Shown here piece after piece: positions 11,220 to 21,590 of a DNA stretch of 64,000 nucleotides. Source of the DNA: Prorocentrum cordatum (Eukaryota; Sar; Dinophyceae; Prorocentrales; Prorocentraceae); assembly GCA_963575745.1 (NCBI GenBank), contig CAUYUJ010002056.1, forward strand, positions 30,091 to 94,090, read 5' to 3'. A program made the position numbers and the translations under genes. The notes beneath the pieces are model-generated. The model saw only the letters and a list, made by a program, of their open reading frames with translations. It ran no database searches and was not told the origin of the DNA. Positions within the stretch are counted from its first letter, which is position 1, and each line of letters begins with the position of its first letter.

Positions 11220-14200
11220 AGCCGGGCAGCTGGCAGGAGGCGCGGAAGCCCCGGTGGAGCAGCGAGGAGGACCGCTGCCCCAGGAGGAGGAGGCTCGAGA
11301 GCAGCGCGGCAGGCCGCCGCGGGTTCGGCTAGCTAGGAGCCCCGCCCAGCCGACCGCTCTCGAGATCGAGGAGCACGAGGCGCAGGGCCACGTTCACTTC
11401 AGGTCCTGGTGCCCTTCGTGCTGTGCGTCGCGTGGGACTGGCCAAGCGCATCGTGGACATCAACCTGCTGAGGGAGAGGCCCCTACGGTCGTCACCGACT
11501 ACGGCTACCTCAACGCTAGCGAGTCGGACAGCAGAGGCCGCGACGTCAGCTCTGCGATCACGGTGTTGGTGATGCACGACTGCTTGCCGAGCGGGACGGG
11601 CTGCTACGGCGCGAGCTCGGCCCCGGCCAAGGGGAAGGGCGACTTCAGCTCGAGCGTGGCGGTCGACTTCTTCACTCACATCGGCCACAAGAGGTGCATC
11701 TACCAGTCGGACGGCGAGAACCCGCTGCTGGCGCTCAAGAGGGACGTCTGCAGCAAGGCCGAGGGGGAGGAGCTGCTGCTTCGCGAGAGCCCGGTGGGAG
11801 AGCACCAGGCGAATGGAGCAGCCGAGAACGCGGTGAAGGTCATCAAGGGCGTCGTCAGGACGGTGCTGGTGTCGGCCCAGGCCAAGTGGAAGCAGCGTCT
11901 GCCGTTCGGGCACCCGCTGATGCTGTGGGCCCCCACCTATGCGGCCCAGATGCTGAATAGGTTCAAGATCGGCGACGACGGCAAGACGAGTGAGCAGAGG
12001 AGGTCTGGCAAGCGCTGGGAGAAGGTGACGGTTCCCTTCGGCGAGCGCATCCAGGTGAAGAAGCTGGTGAAGGACTCGCTCAAGCGCGACCTGGAACCCC
12101 GCTGGGTCACGGGCTACTACGTGGGCCACACCAGCAGGAGCGGCACGGCGCTGGCGCTCACCTCGAAGGGGGTGCAGCGCGGCACGGCGATCTCACGCCT
12201 GCCGCCCGCCGAGCGCTGGGCCTGGAACGAGGAAGAGGTCCTCGGGCTCAAAGGCAAGCCTTGGGACTGGAAGGGCGGCGAGGAGCGCTACGCGGCAGCT
12301 CCGGCGGACGTCGCCCCGAGAGCCGGGCGCATGGATGCGCCAGTGGTGGTGGCGCTGCCAGCAGCCGCCGAGCCTCGAGACGTGGGCTTCTACGTCACCA
12401 GGGCCAACATCCTGGACGCGGGCATCGGGCCGACCGAGGGCTGCGTCGCCTGCGAGAACCTGGCGGCTACTGGGCGCGCAGGAGTTGCCCACTCTGAGCT
12501 GTGCCGACAGCGCGTGATCGAGGCGCTGGCGGCTCGAGGTGATGAGCGACTTCGCCGGTTCAGGGAGGCGAAGGCAGCTGAGGAGGAGCAGGCGAGAGGA
12601 GGCGAGGCAGGCCGAGCGGCGCCAGGAGCCGCCGCCGCCGCGCCGCCTCCCCCACCAGCCCCGAGAGACCTCGAGGGCAGGAGAGGCGCGAAGCAGGCGC
12701 GGGCGGATCCGCCGCCCGTGGGGTCTTCGGCGCCGCGCGTCAGGAGGCGCGAGGAGGAGCAGCCGCCCCAGGAGGCGCGTGCAGCCCCCCAGCCTATGGC
12801 GGTGGACCTTCGGGGCGCGGCCCCAAGGCCATCAGGAGGAGGTGCTGGAGAGCCACTCGCGCTCCCTACGCCGGCCGCGGGCCCTGGAGGCCCAGCGCCA
12901 GCATCCGCGGCGGCTTCGGGCTCAGGAGGCCCGGCGCCGGCGGCGGCAGCACCAGGCCCAGGAGGCGCTGGACCTGCTGCCATGGAGACGGGTGGACTCG
13001 AGGAGGTGCCGCTCGAGTTGCAGGCGCTCGCGTTCTCGGAGTACTGCAACCCGGGATGCTTCACTGAGCTGGCTGGGGAGTTTGGCATGCTCCCAGGGCT
13101 AGCGGCGGACATCAGCCTCAAGGACCGGGAGTCCCAGGAGGCGCTGGACATGAGGAAGGTCGTGAACCAGCAGAGGTACATGCAGGCGCTCGAGGACCAG
13201 GACCCCTACTTGGTCATCGGGGCGCCGCCCTGCACGCGCGTCTCGAAGCTGACGAGCTTGAACCGCGGCAAGCACAAGGACCCGGAGGCGCACGCCAAGG
13301 CCGAGGAGGACGATCGTGCGTCGCTTCGCTTCGGGATGGAGGTCTACAAGGATAGGCACGCCAAGGGCAGGTGGTTCTTGCACGAGCACCCTTGGGACGC
13401 CAAGTCGTGGGACGACGAGGCGGTGAAGGGGGTGGTCTCGCTCCCGGGGGTGTACCTCGCGCGAGGGGACATGCGCGCCTGGGGCCTAGAGCTCAAGGGC
13501 GACGACGGGAAGGTCGGGCCGGTCAAGAAGAGCACCGGCTGGCTGACCAACAACGAGCGCCTTGCTAAGGTGCTAGCAGTCTGTTGTCCTGGAGGACATC
13601 GACACGTACCGCTACTTGGCGGAGGCCGTGCTAGGAAGGCGCAGGCCTACACGCATTCGCTACGCCGCGCGATCTTGCAGGGGCTCAAGGAGGAGCTCGA
13701 GATCGCGGGCGAGATCAACTCGTTCGAGGGCGTCGGGCCGGTGCCAGACGAGGAGGCGCAGTACTTCAAGCCAGACGCCCCTCCAGGTGCAGCGGAGTCG
13801 GACAAGTGGTACTGGGACGACGTCAACGGGGGCTGGCTCGACCCTGCGGGAGTACGGGCCGCGCGCCAGGAGGAGCTGGCCTGGATGAAGCATCGCGAGG
13901 TGTTCGAGCCGAGCGACGAGGAGACCTGCAGGCGCCTGACCGGTCGGGCGCCGCTACGGACGCGCTGGGTCGACACCAACAAGGGCGACGAGCAGAGGCC
14001 AAAGTACCGCTCCAGACTGGTCGCGATGGAGATCAAGGCTGCGAAGAAGGCGTCCGAGCAGATGAGCGCGAGCGAGCTCTTCAGCAGTACGCCGCCGCTG
14101 GAGGCGGTCAAGCTCCTGTGCTCGCTCACGGTCTCGATGGGCCGCTCGCCCCGAGGACTCCCCCTCAAGATCGGCTTCTGGGACGTCAGCCGGGCGCACC

Positions 14201-15489
14201 TATACGGGGACGCCCAGAGGGTCTTGTTCGTTCGTCTTCCGGAAGAGGAAGGAGGAGGAGTCGCTCGGCTGCTACGTTCCATGTATGGTACTCAGGACGC
14301 GGCTTCAGTGTGGCAGAGCGACTGGAGTCGACAGCTCTTGGAAGATTCGTGGCGCATGGGCGTGGCAAGCCCAGCTGTGTTCTATCGTTCCAGTGATGAA
14401 GGCCGCGGGTTGGCTCACGGCGACGACTTCATGGTGCTCGGCGACGAGATCACGCTGAAGGAGATCGAGACGAAGCTGACCGAGCGCTACGACATCAAGT
14501 GCACCGGGATCTTGGGTCCCGACAGCGGGGACGCGAAGGAGGTCGTGTTCCTCAACAGGGTGTTGCGGTACGTTGACGGCTCCACCCCGGCGGCGGAGAT
14601 CGAGTCGGACCAGAGACACGTGGAGCTGCTGATCAAGGAGCTTGGCCTCGAGAACGAGTCGAAGGGCTTAGACGTGCCGTCGGTCAAGAAGACGGAGGCG
14701 GACATCGACTACGAGGCGAAGCTCAGCACGTTGCCCCTGGACGAGGTTCGCCGGTATCGAAGCGTGGTGATGCGTGCTGCCTACCTCACCTTGGACAGGC
14801 CAGACATCGTCGACGCGGTCAAGCAGTGTTCGAGGCGCATGCAGGCGCCGACGTCAGCAGACATGATGATGGTCAAGAGGCTTGGGAGGTACCTCGTCAA
14901 GCACCCGTGCCTAGTCGCGAGGTTCAACAAGCAGAAGATGCCGGACAGGATCACGGCCACCTGCGACTCGGATTATGCGGGCTGCCTCATCACCAGGAAG
15001 TCGACCAGCGGGACCGTCCTGGCGCTCGGGGAGCACACTCTGTCGGCCACGGGATTGCTGCAGAGCACGGTGTCCCTTTCGAGCGGTGAGGCCGAGTACT
15101 ACGGCATCCTCCGTGCGGCTGCTGCCGCGCTCAAGGTTGCTGCCATCGCCGTGGACCTCGGGCTCGAGAAGAGCGTCGAGGTCGTCTGCAAGCACGGAGA
15201 GTTCCCGATAGAGGTCTGCGGGGACTCGACGGCGGCGATCGCGTTCGCATCGCGCCAGGGCCTGGGTCGTCAGAAGCATGTGATGACGAGATACCTGTGG
15301 CTTCAGAGCGCGGTCAAGGCCAAGAGGATCATGCTCAAGAAGGTCGACACACGGGAGAACGTGGCCGACTCCTTGACCAAGCCGTTGTCGGCGAAGGTGG
15401 TCCAGAAGCATCTCAAGAGGATGGGGTACCACTTCAGGTCGAGGTGGAGCGCCCTGCACCGGACGATCGCCAAGAGATCGGCGACGTGA
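11173..15489 (+). CDS. pol: pol polyprotein of element 1 (integrase, methyltransferase-like module, RT, RNase H)
   Basis: The frame has no ATG near its start; the first initiator-like codon is GTG at 11254, so entry by frameshift from gag is expected. Numbering from 11254: integrase zinc-binding HHCC-like motif about 41-56 (HEAQGHVHF, CPSCC); integrase core D82, D153 (QSDGEN), E191 (ANGAAENA). A Cys/His motif at 397-417 (GCVACE...HSELC). An Ala/Pro/Gly-rich spacer about 450-580. A methyltransferase-like module 593-815 (FSEYCNPG, VIGAPPCTRVSKL, FLHEHPW, CCPGGHRHV). Reverse transcriptase about 900-1150 with FWDVSRAHLYG and the catalytic HGDDF (YVDD equivalent). RNase H about 1235-1385 (CDSDYAG, SSGEAEYYG, CGDSTAAI, ADSLTKP). 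The inserted PPC-type module between integrase and RT is not standard for Copia. Confidence 0.95.
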   Translation, partial: GGQLAGTTVSPSAPPAAGQLAGGAEAPVEQRGGPLPQEEEAREQRGRPPRVRLARSPAQPTALEIEEHEAQGHVHFRSWCPSCCASRGTGQAHRGHQPAEGEAPTVVTDYGYLNASESDSRGRDVSSAITVLVMHDCLPSGTGCYGASSAPAKGKGDFSSSVAVDFFTHIGHKRCIYQSDGENPLLALKRDVCSKAEGEELLLRESPVGEHQANGAAENAVKVIKGVVRTVLVSAQAKWKQRLPFGHPLMLWAPTYAAQMLNRFKIGDDGKTSEQRRSGKRWEKVTVPFGERIQVKKLVKDSLKRDLEPRWVTGYYVGHTSRSGTALALTSKGVQRGTAISRLPPAERWAWNEEEVLGLKGKPWDWKGGEERYAAAPADVAPRAGRMDAPVVVALPAAAEPRDVGFYVTRANILDAGIGPTEGCVACENLAATGRAGVAHSELCRQRVIEALAARGDERLRRFREAKAAEEEQARGGEAGRAAPGAAAAAPPPPPAPRDLEGRRGAKQARADPPPVGSSAPRVRRREEEQPPQEARAAPQPMAVDLRGAAPRPSGGGAGEPLALPTPAAGPGGPAPASAAASGSGGPAPAAAAPGPGGAGPAAMETGGLEEVPLELQALAFSEYCNPGCFTELAGEFGMLPGLAADISLKDRESQEALDMRKVVNQQRYMQALEDQDPYLVIGAPPCTRVSKLTSLNRGKHKDPEAHAKAEEDDRASLRFGMEVYKDRHAKGRWFLHEHPWDAKSWDDEAVKGVVSLPGVYLARGDMRAWGLELKGDDGKVGPVKKSTGWLTNNERLAKVLAVCCPGGHRHVPLLGGGRARKAQAYTHSLRRAILQGLKEELEIAGEINSFEGVGPVPDEEAQYFKPDAPPGAAESDKWYWDDVNGGWLDPAGVRAARQEELAWMKHREVFEPSDEETCRRLTGRAPLRTRWVDTNKGDEQRPKYRSRLVAMEIKAAKKASEQMSASELFSSTPPLEAVKLLCSLTVSMGRSPRGLPLKIGFWDVSRAHLYGDAQRVLFVRLPEEEGGGVARLLRSMYGTQDAASVWQSDWSRQLLEDSWRMGVASPAVFYRSSDEGRGLAHGDDFMVLGDEITLKEIETKLTERYDIKCTGILGPDSGDAKEVVFLNRVLRYVDGSTPAAEIESDQRHVELLIKELGLENESKGLDVPSVKKTEADIDYEAKLSTLPLDEVRRYRSVVMRAAYLTLDRPDIVDAVKQCSRRMQAPTSADMMMVKRLGRYLVKHPCLVARFNKQKMPDRITATCDSDYAGCLITRKSTSGTVLALGEHTLSATGLLQSTVSLSSGEAEYYGILRAAAAALKVAAIAVDLGLEKSVEVVCKHGEFPIEVCGDSTAAIAFASRQGLGRQKHVMTRYLWLQSAVKAKRIMLKKVDTRENVADSLTKPLSAKVVQKHLKRMGYHFRSRWSALHRTIAKRSAT

Positions 15490-15637
15490 GGTTCATGAGC
15501 GGGGTGCTGTGCCAGCTTTTCGTGACGGGCACGTTGCCCGTCCCACCATTTTCCTGTCGCTTCGCGACGCTTTCACGACCGGCCTGTGCGGCGAGACGGT
15601 GCCTGGTGGTGGCTGCCTAGCTTAGGGGCTAGTTGCC

Positions 15638-15646
15638 AAGGAGGAG
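15638..15646 (+). promoter_or_regulatory. polypurine tract of element 1
   Basis: AAGGAGGAG lies directly before the 3' LTR, the expected place for plus-strand priming. Confidence 0.75.
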
Positions 15647-15749
15647 TGCAGAGATCGGGCACCGTCGGATTCTGTGTACGAAGCCTTTTGGCCCGAGAGG
15701 CTTTCGGCTTGGAACGGACTGAGAAAAGGTTCATCAGTTTCTCTCTTCA
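15647..15749 (+). repeat. 3' LTR of element 1
   Basis: Identical to 9127-9229. Followed at once by the TTGTT duplication (15750-15754). Confidence 0.95.
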
Positions 15750-15754
15750 TTGTT

Positions 15755-15875
15755 CCATGGCTGTCCCGTGATTGTCCTGATGGTCGTCCCGATGGTCGTC
15801 CCGATGGTCGTCCCGATGGTTGTCCCGATGATTGTCCCGACGACTGTCCCGATGGTTGCCCCGACGGTAGGTTGA
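15755..15875. repeat. GTCCCGATGG minisatellite (right flank of element 1)
   Basis: Copies of CCCGATGGTCGT/TTGTCCCGATGG continue the array interrupted by element 1. Confidence 0.85.
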
Positions 15876-16262
15876 TAGATTGATCGTGAAACCAATAAGT
15901 AGGTAGCGAGGCCAGATATATCGACAAATAGATTTACAGTGACACCGATAGCTATACAGCGATATCGATATATAGACAGCGAGACCGATAGATGAACTGT
16001 TATATCGATCGATGTATATAGATAGCGGCATTCATAGATATATAGTGTTACTGATTGGTAGACAGATCAGTAGATCTTGTTCGATGGGTGGAGGCAGTTG
16101 CCCCGATGGTGTGTGCCATCTTCCGTTCCACACATATCTGTGTATATACATATGTATATATACATGTATCCTGATCGGCCCTCGGCTGGCCTTGTAGATG
16201 TCGATATCGACCGATTGATCGATCATGAGATGTGTATGTTGGCAGTGAGACGGGTAGATGTT
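15876..16262. repeat. GATCGATA / ATATAGACAG degenerate repeat
   Basis: A/T-richer imperfect repeats of gatcgata, atatagacagcgag and similar units. No gene. Confidence 0.7.
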
Positions 16263-16440
16263 TAGATCGACGGCCCCTGGCTGTCCCTTGGTTGTGCCGT
16301 GATTGTCCCGCGGTTGTCCCGTGGTTGTTGTCCCGCGGTTGTCCCGTGGTTGATCCGTGGTTGTCCCGTCGTTGGCCCGTGATTGTCGCGTGGTTATCCG
16401 TGGTTGTCCCGCGGTTGTCCCGACGATTGTCCCGAGAATG
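16263..16440. repeat. GTTGTCCCGTG minisatellite
   Basis: The same unit family as 8235-8735, about 14 imperfect copies. Confidence 0.85.
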
Positions 16441-16719
16441 CCTCTTTCGGGCCGCCTTGGAGCCCAGGAGTTGTCCTGAGCCGTCGGGGGGGCTTCTGGA
16501 GGCTCCCAATCAACTCCGTGAGACTCTTTGGTTATCCCCAGGTTCTTGGAAACCATCTTGTGTCGAGAGCCCCAGGAAACGCAACATATTCCAAGACAAG
16601 CGATGGTTGCTCGAGCAAGCTTGACATTCCTGGAGGGCATCATGACTTTCTCTAGGACCCTAGGATGTGTTTGAAGCCTCTTGGGGCCCCTTTGCCAACT
16701 CTTGGGGTCGTCTTGAGAT

Positions 16720-17823
16720 ATGTTGGGTGCCTCCTGGCGCAATGTTGAGCCATCTTGGCGTCCTTTGTGGCCTTCCCAGGCAATTCTTGGAGGGACGTGG
16801 AGAGCCCCAGGAAAGCTTCGGGCTCCCTGGAAGTCTCAGGAGAGGGGGATGCACGCGGGTCAGTGCGTCGAAGAGGGGTGGAGGGGGAGCGCGGCCCAGA
16901 AATTACCATACCTGACAGCATTTGGCACTCTGCCAAGCCTGGCGCGATGGGGATGCCACGCATTCGAATGTGCCAGGGGGCACGGTGGCAGATTGATGAA
17001 TATCCGACAGGCCCAGAGGCAGCTCATGACGACCTCGGGGCTGAACGCACCACTGACCAATGAGGGCTTCCTGACCGTGGCAAGATGGAACAGCATCTTC
17101 CAGATGGAGGCGTTCCTGTACAGAGTGATTACGCACCAGGGTGGCCAGGTGGTGTCCGAGCGTCACCTCCACGATTTCGTGGCCAGAGGGTTCGGGGACC
17201 TGCTCGACCCGACCAGAGGCTTCGAGGAGGACGACACCTCGCTGACGCTCCAGGATGTTGTGGGCGTCATGAAGACAATGAAGCACATGGTCGCAGTGCA
17301 GGGAAAGGACGTGGATGATGCCGTGATCAAGCGGGGGAGCATAGTGAGAATCCACGAGAGGCGGCGCGCGACGGTCGGCGCTGTCCTCCCAGCGGAGGGC
17401 GAGAACGGGCAGACGCGTTACGTCGTCCACTACGACGAGATGTACCCGACCGAGGAGCAAGATGAGGAGGTCCTGTACGAAGAGCAGCTGCACATCTCAG
17501 GAGACCCGACACGGCCTGAGCATAAGCGTGTCGGAGGTCCGCGCGGAGTGCTTGGGTCGGCGTCGGGCAACTTTCGCCACCCTGAGGCGACGCTTGCGGT
17601 CAGCCCCCAGCGAGTGAGGGGAGCAGGTTCCAGCGCCGACCCCGGAAGTCCGCGCGGACGTTCGAGATTGTGTGTTTCTGTCGTCTCGCGTCTTCTGCAT
17701 CCGCACCGAGATGCCCAGGATTCCGACAATCCTCCTCCCTGGCAAGGTCAAGGAGACCATTCGATTTGTTGCTTGGCAGATAGATTATTCTCGCTTCGCG
17801 AGATGTACTTCCAGAGCACGTAA
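16720..17823 (+). CDS. unrecognised ORF, protein-like in its middle part
   Basis: I do not recognise a family. The first 60 codons fall in TTGG/GGCC-type degenerate sequence and are probably not translated. From about 16926, and more surely from the ATG at 16996 (MNIRQAQRQLMTTSGL) to about 17520, the composition is balanced and globular: SERHLHDFVARGFGDLLD, TLQDVVGVMKTMKHMV, then VKRGSIVRI-like strands ending GQTRYVVHYDEMYP. The last part (about 17340-17480) resembles a small beta-barrel, SH3- or Tudor-like, but this is a guess. The 3' 300 bases become Ser/Arg/Pro-rich and share a short repeat with 5236-5265, so the real exon may end near 17540 at a GT. It may be one exon of a host gene. Confidence 0.4.
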   Translation: MLGASWRNVEPSWRPLWPSQAILGGTWRAPGKLRAPWKSQERGMHAGQCVEEGWRGSAAQKLPYLTAFGTLPSLARWGCHAFECARGHGGRLMNIRQAQRQLMTTSGLNAPLTNEGFLTVARWNSIFQMEAFLYRVITHQGGQVVSERHLHDFVARGFGDLLDPTRGFEEDDTSLTLQDVVGVMKTMKHMVAVQGKDVDDAVIKRGSIVRIHERRRATVGAVLPAEGENGQTRYVVHYDEMYPTEEQDEEVLYEEQLHISGDPTRPEHKRVGGPRGVLGSASGNFRHPEATLAVSPQRVRGAGSSADPGSPRGRSRLCVSVVSRLLHPHRDAQDSDNPPPWQGQGDHSICCLADRLFSLREMYFQST

Positions 17824-17824
17824 A

Positions 17825-18430
17825 GACCAATCGTTGTGAGGCCTCCTGGGAACCTCTTGGGAGCTTCTTGGAGGCCTCTTGGGCCCCCTGGGGGCCTCTT
17901 GGGGGCCTCTTGGGCAGTCTTGGGGCGCTCTTGCGCCGTCTGGCCTCTCCAGAAGCCGTTTGGTAGGCCTTTTTGGGCCGCCTTGGGTCTCTTGGTTTCC
18001 ACTTGGGCCGTGTCGGGGGCCTCTTGGACCGTCTTGGGGCCTGTTTGGGGCTCTCTCGGGGCCCTCTGCGGTCGTTGTGGGCAGTCATGGGCTTCTGAAA
18101 GTTGGAAAAAGCGAGAACGCTAAAATCCTTCCACAACTTATAGAAAATAATTGATTTGGGCCTTTGGAGGCGCTCTTGGGGCTGCTCCTTGGGCCCTCTT
18201 GGGCCGTCTTGGGTGCGTTTTTTGGCTCTTGGAGTAATCTTCGACTGTCTTGGGGCCGCTCTGGCCCCTGACGAGGCAATCTTGAGCCATCTTGACGCCC
18301 TCTTCGACCCCCAAGAGGCCAAAGGCCCAAATCACTGATTGTCCTTCGGTTTTTGTAAGTCTGGAGGCCCAGAAGGGGTTCTCCATTTCTGGGTCGGCGG
18401 AAGTTGCCCGGCCTCTGGGCGGGGCCGGGG
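17825..18430. repeat. G-rich orientation of the CCAAGA/GGCC dispersed repeat, copy 1
   Basis: Built from TCTTGGGGCC, GCCTCTTGGGCCGT and close variants. Ends with a less repetitive tail (18345-18430: ggcccagaagg, gggtcggcggaag) that is repeated at 19130-19205. Confidence 0.85.
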
Positions 18431-18604
18431 GGGTACATTACAATGACACGCTACACAAGATGTAGCTCTTCTACAGTGCTTGCATGCGTTGGATACGCTG
18501 CAGTACAGTATCCGCAGAAAACGCGGACGCTCAGCACGTCTCCTCCGCACGTGGGTTCCACTCGCTTCGCGGGGTGCGCGTCCGGAGTACGTACAGTCTA
18601 GCCG

Positions 18605-19205
18605 TTGCTGGGCCTGGTGGGAGCCCGTTTGGGGCCTCTTGGGGACTTTTTGGGCACTCTTGCGGTCTCCAGTGGGCCCTCCTCGGGGGTCTTGGGCCGG
18701 CTTGGGGCGCTTTGGCGCCGTTTGGCCCCTTCAGGTCTTGGGGGCCTCTTGCGGCCGCCTTGGGGCTCTGTTGAGGTCATCTTGGGCCGTCTTGGGGGCC
18801 TCTTGGACCTTCTAGGTGGCCTGTTTTGGCCGTCTTCGAGCTTTCCTGGGCCGTCTTGGGGCCCCCTTGGAAACCTCTTGGGCTTTCTTGGAGGCTTATT
18901 GGGCCGTCCTCGCTTTCTGAGAGCGGAAAAAGGCGAGGACCTTGGAGGCGCTTTTGGGGGTCCTCTCAGGGCTATCTTGAGCTGTTTGGGGGGCCTCTTG
19001 GGCCCTTTCGGGGCCATCCTGGGCCGTTTGGGGGACGTCTTGGCGCGTTTCGAGGCCATCTTGAACCATCTCTCGGCCCTCGTGAGCTTCCAAGAGGCCC
19101 AAGAGGCCGAAATAATGAATGTTCCAACGGTTGAGTATGTTTGGGGGACCCAGAAGGGTCCTCCATCTTTGGGTCGACGGAAGTGGCGTGGCCTCGGGGG
19201 ATCAG
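18605..19205. repeat. G-rich orientation of the CCAAGA/GGCC repeat, copy 2
   Basis: Same architecture and same tail as 17825-18430, offset by about 780 bp. The two form a large diverged tandem pair. The strand carries many GGG runs. Confidence 0.85.
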
Positions 19206-19369
19206 GGTTAGGGGGGGAGACAAAATAATGTGACATAGTAGAATGTGTAGCAATTATGTTGCCACAATTTGTTGAAGGTAGCAACTTTGTAATTGTTGGA
19301 AACATCGTAATTAAGTAAGAAGTAGATACATAGGATATGCCTCGGGGAGCACGTCACTTCAGGACGCCA

Positions 19370-19700
19370 CGATCCTCGTGAAGGGTGTGCGGACATGGGG
19401 GTGTCGGACGCATGCGGGCTGCGCCCTTGGGACCTTCGGTGGAGCTCCATGTGGGGCCACGATCCTCGTGAGGGGAGTACCGAAATGAGCGAGCGGGTCG
19501 GACGCATGCGTGTTGCGCCCGAGCCCCCTATGGGTCCACGGTCCTCGTGAGGGGTGTGCCGACAGGGGTGGGTCGGACGCGTGCGGGCGGCGCTTTTGGG
19601 GGACCTTCGGTGGGCCCCCCTATCGGGCCGCGATCCTCGGGAGGGGTGTGCCGACGTGGGCGGGTCGGACGCATGCGTGTTGCGCCCCTGGGACCTGTGG
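19370..19700. repeat. inverted, degenerate relatives of the satellite monomer
   Basis: Three or four copies containing ccacggtcctcgtgaggggtgtgccgaca and ggtcggacgcatgcg in variant form. They are the reverse complement of the older monomer at 26905-27600, so they face the array that follows. Confidence 0.7.
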
Positions 19701-19737
19701 AGGATCGTGAGGGGTGTGTGTGTGTTTTTGTTTTGTT

Positions 19738-21590
19738 CCCAACCATCCTGTGGTGTTGGGTCCTCGTTTTGAAGAGACGGTGCCCGCGTCCTCTCCTCTC
19801 CTCCTCTTCCCCCTCCTCCCTCCTCCCCCTCCTTGCCTCTGCTCTCGGCACACCTCTCACGCGTTTCGTAGCCCCATAGGGAGCTCCACCGAAGGCCCCA
19901 GTGGGGGTGTCCACATGCGGTTCCCCCACCCAGGGCAGCGTTTCGTGGCCCCATAGGGAGCTCCACCGAAGGCCCCAGTGGGGGTGTCCACATGCGGTTC
20001 CCCCACCCAGGGCAGCGTTTCGTGGCCCCATAGGGAGCTCCACCGAAGGCCCCAGTGGGGGTGTCCACATGCGGTTCCCCCACCCAGGGCAGCGTTTCGT
20101 GGCCCCATAGGGAGCTCCACCGAAGGCCCCAGTGGGGGTGTCCACATGCGGTTCCCCCACCCAGGGCAGCGTTTCGTAGCCCCATAGGGAGCTCCACCGA
20201 AGGCCCCAGTGGGGGTGTCCACATGCGGTTCCCCCACCCAGGGCAGCGTTTCGTGGCCCCATAGGGAGCTCCACCGAAGGCCCCAGTGGGGGTGTCCACA
20301 TGCGGTTCCCCCACCCAGGGCAGCGTTTCGTGGCCCCATAGGGAGCTCCACCGAAGGCCCCAGTGGGGGTGTCCACATGCGGTTCCCCCACCCAGGGCAG
20401 CGTTTCGTAGCCCCATAGGGAGCTCCACCGAAGGCCCCAGTGGGGGTGTCCACATGCGGTTCCCCCACCCAGGGCAGCGTTTCGTGGCCCCATAGGGAGC
20501 TCCACCGAAGGCCCCAGTGGGGGTGTCCACATGCGGTTCCCCCACCCAGGGCAGCGTTTCGTGGCCCCATAGGGAGCTCCACCGAAGGCCCCAGTGGGGG
20601 TGTCGCATGCGGTTCCCCCACCCAGGGCAGCGTTTCGTGGCCCCATAGGGAGCTCCACCGAAGGCCCCAGTGGGGGTGTCCACATGCGGTTCCCCCACCC
20701 AGGGCAGCGTTTCGTAGCCCCATAGGGAGCTCCACCGAAGGCCCCAGTGGGGGTGTCGCATGCGGTTCCCCCACCAGGGCAGCGTTTCGTGGCCCCAGGG
20801 AGCTCCACCGAAGGCCCCAGTGGGGGTGTCCATGCGGTTCCCCCACCCAGGGCAGCGTTTCGTGGCCCCATAGGGAGCTCCACCGAAGGCCCCAGTGGGG
20901 GTGTCCACATGCGGTTCCCCACCCAGGGCAGCGTTTCGTGAAGGCCCCATTCCCCACCCAGGGCGTTTCGTGGCCCCATAGGGAGCTCCACCGAAGGCCC
21001 CAGTGGGGTGTCCACATGCGGTTCCCCCACCCAGGGCAGCGTTTCGTGGCCCCATAGGGAGCTCCACCGAAGGCCCCAGTGGGGGTCCACATGCGGTTCC
21101 CCCACCCAGGGCAGCGTTCCCCCACCCCCCCAGGGGGCAGCGTTTCGTAGCCCCTCCACCGAAGGCCCCAGTGGGGGTGTCCACATGCGGTTCCCCCACC
21201 CAGGGCAGCGTTTCGTAGCCCCAGAGGGAGCTCCACCGAAGGCCCCAGTGGGGGTGTCCGCATGCGGTTCCCCACCCAGGGCAGCGTTTCGTAGCCCCAG
21301 AGGGAGCTCCACCGAAGGCCCCAGTGGGGGTGCCCGCATGCGGTTCCCCCACCAAGGGCAGCGTTTCGTGGCCCCACAGGGAGCTTCACCGAAGGCCCCA
21401 GTGGGGCTGCCTGCATGCGGTTCCCCCACCCAGGGCAGCGTTTCGTAGCCCCATAGGGAGCTCCACCGAAGGCCCCAGTGGGGGTGTTCGCATGCGTCTC
21501 CACTACCCAGAGGTAGCGCCGCCGAAAACGATATTCACACTTGCGGTATTCACAGTTGCATATGGTTGGGTCCTTCGCCAGGCTAATTTT
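19738..21590. repeat. 77-bp satellite array, block 1
   Basis: Opens with a unique head (cccaaccatcctgtggtg ... ctcggcacacctctcacgcg, 19738-19870). About 21 monomers of 77 bp follow (period visible at 19901, 19978, 20055, 20209, 20286). Monomers from 20600 to 21180 carry small deletions. It closes with a unique tail (about 21485-21590, containing agaggtagcgccgccgaaaa). The monomer contains the short palindrome CCCCAGTGGGG. Most copies are identical, so homogenisation is recent. Confidence 0.95.

Larger units (their letters stand above)
9127..15749 (+). mobile_element. Element 1: complete Copia-type LTR retrotransposon
   Basis: A full-length 6.6-kb element. It runs 5' LTR, primer site, gag, candidate -1 frameshift, pol (integrase before reverse transcriptase, the Copia order), purine tract, 3' LTR. 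The two 103-bp LTRs are identical by eye. The flanks are a perfect 5-bp target duplication TTGTT (9122-9126 and 15750-15754). Joining the flanks rebuilds the local TTGTCCCGTGG minisatellite, so the insertion site is inside that repeat. All motifs needed for retrotransposition appear intact, which suggests a recent and possibly active copy. It is more GC-rich than element 2. Confidence 0.95.

Noticed and set aside
11254-11256. GTG as a true start of pol in element 1
   Set aside because: The frame is open well upstream and the frameshift layout explains expression better.
19198-19216. Telomere-like GGGTTAGGG
   Set aside because: A single occurrence, not an array.
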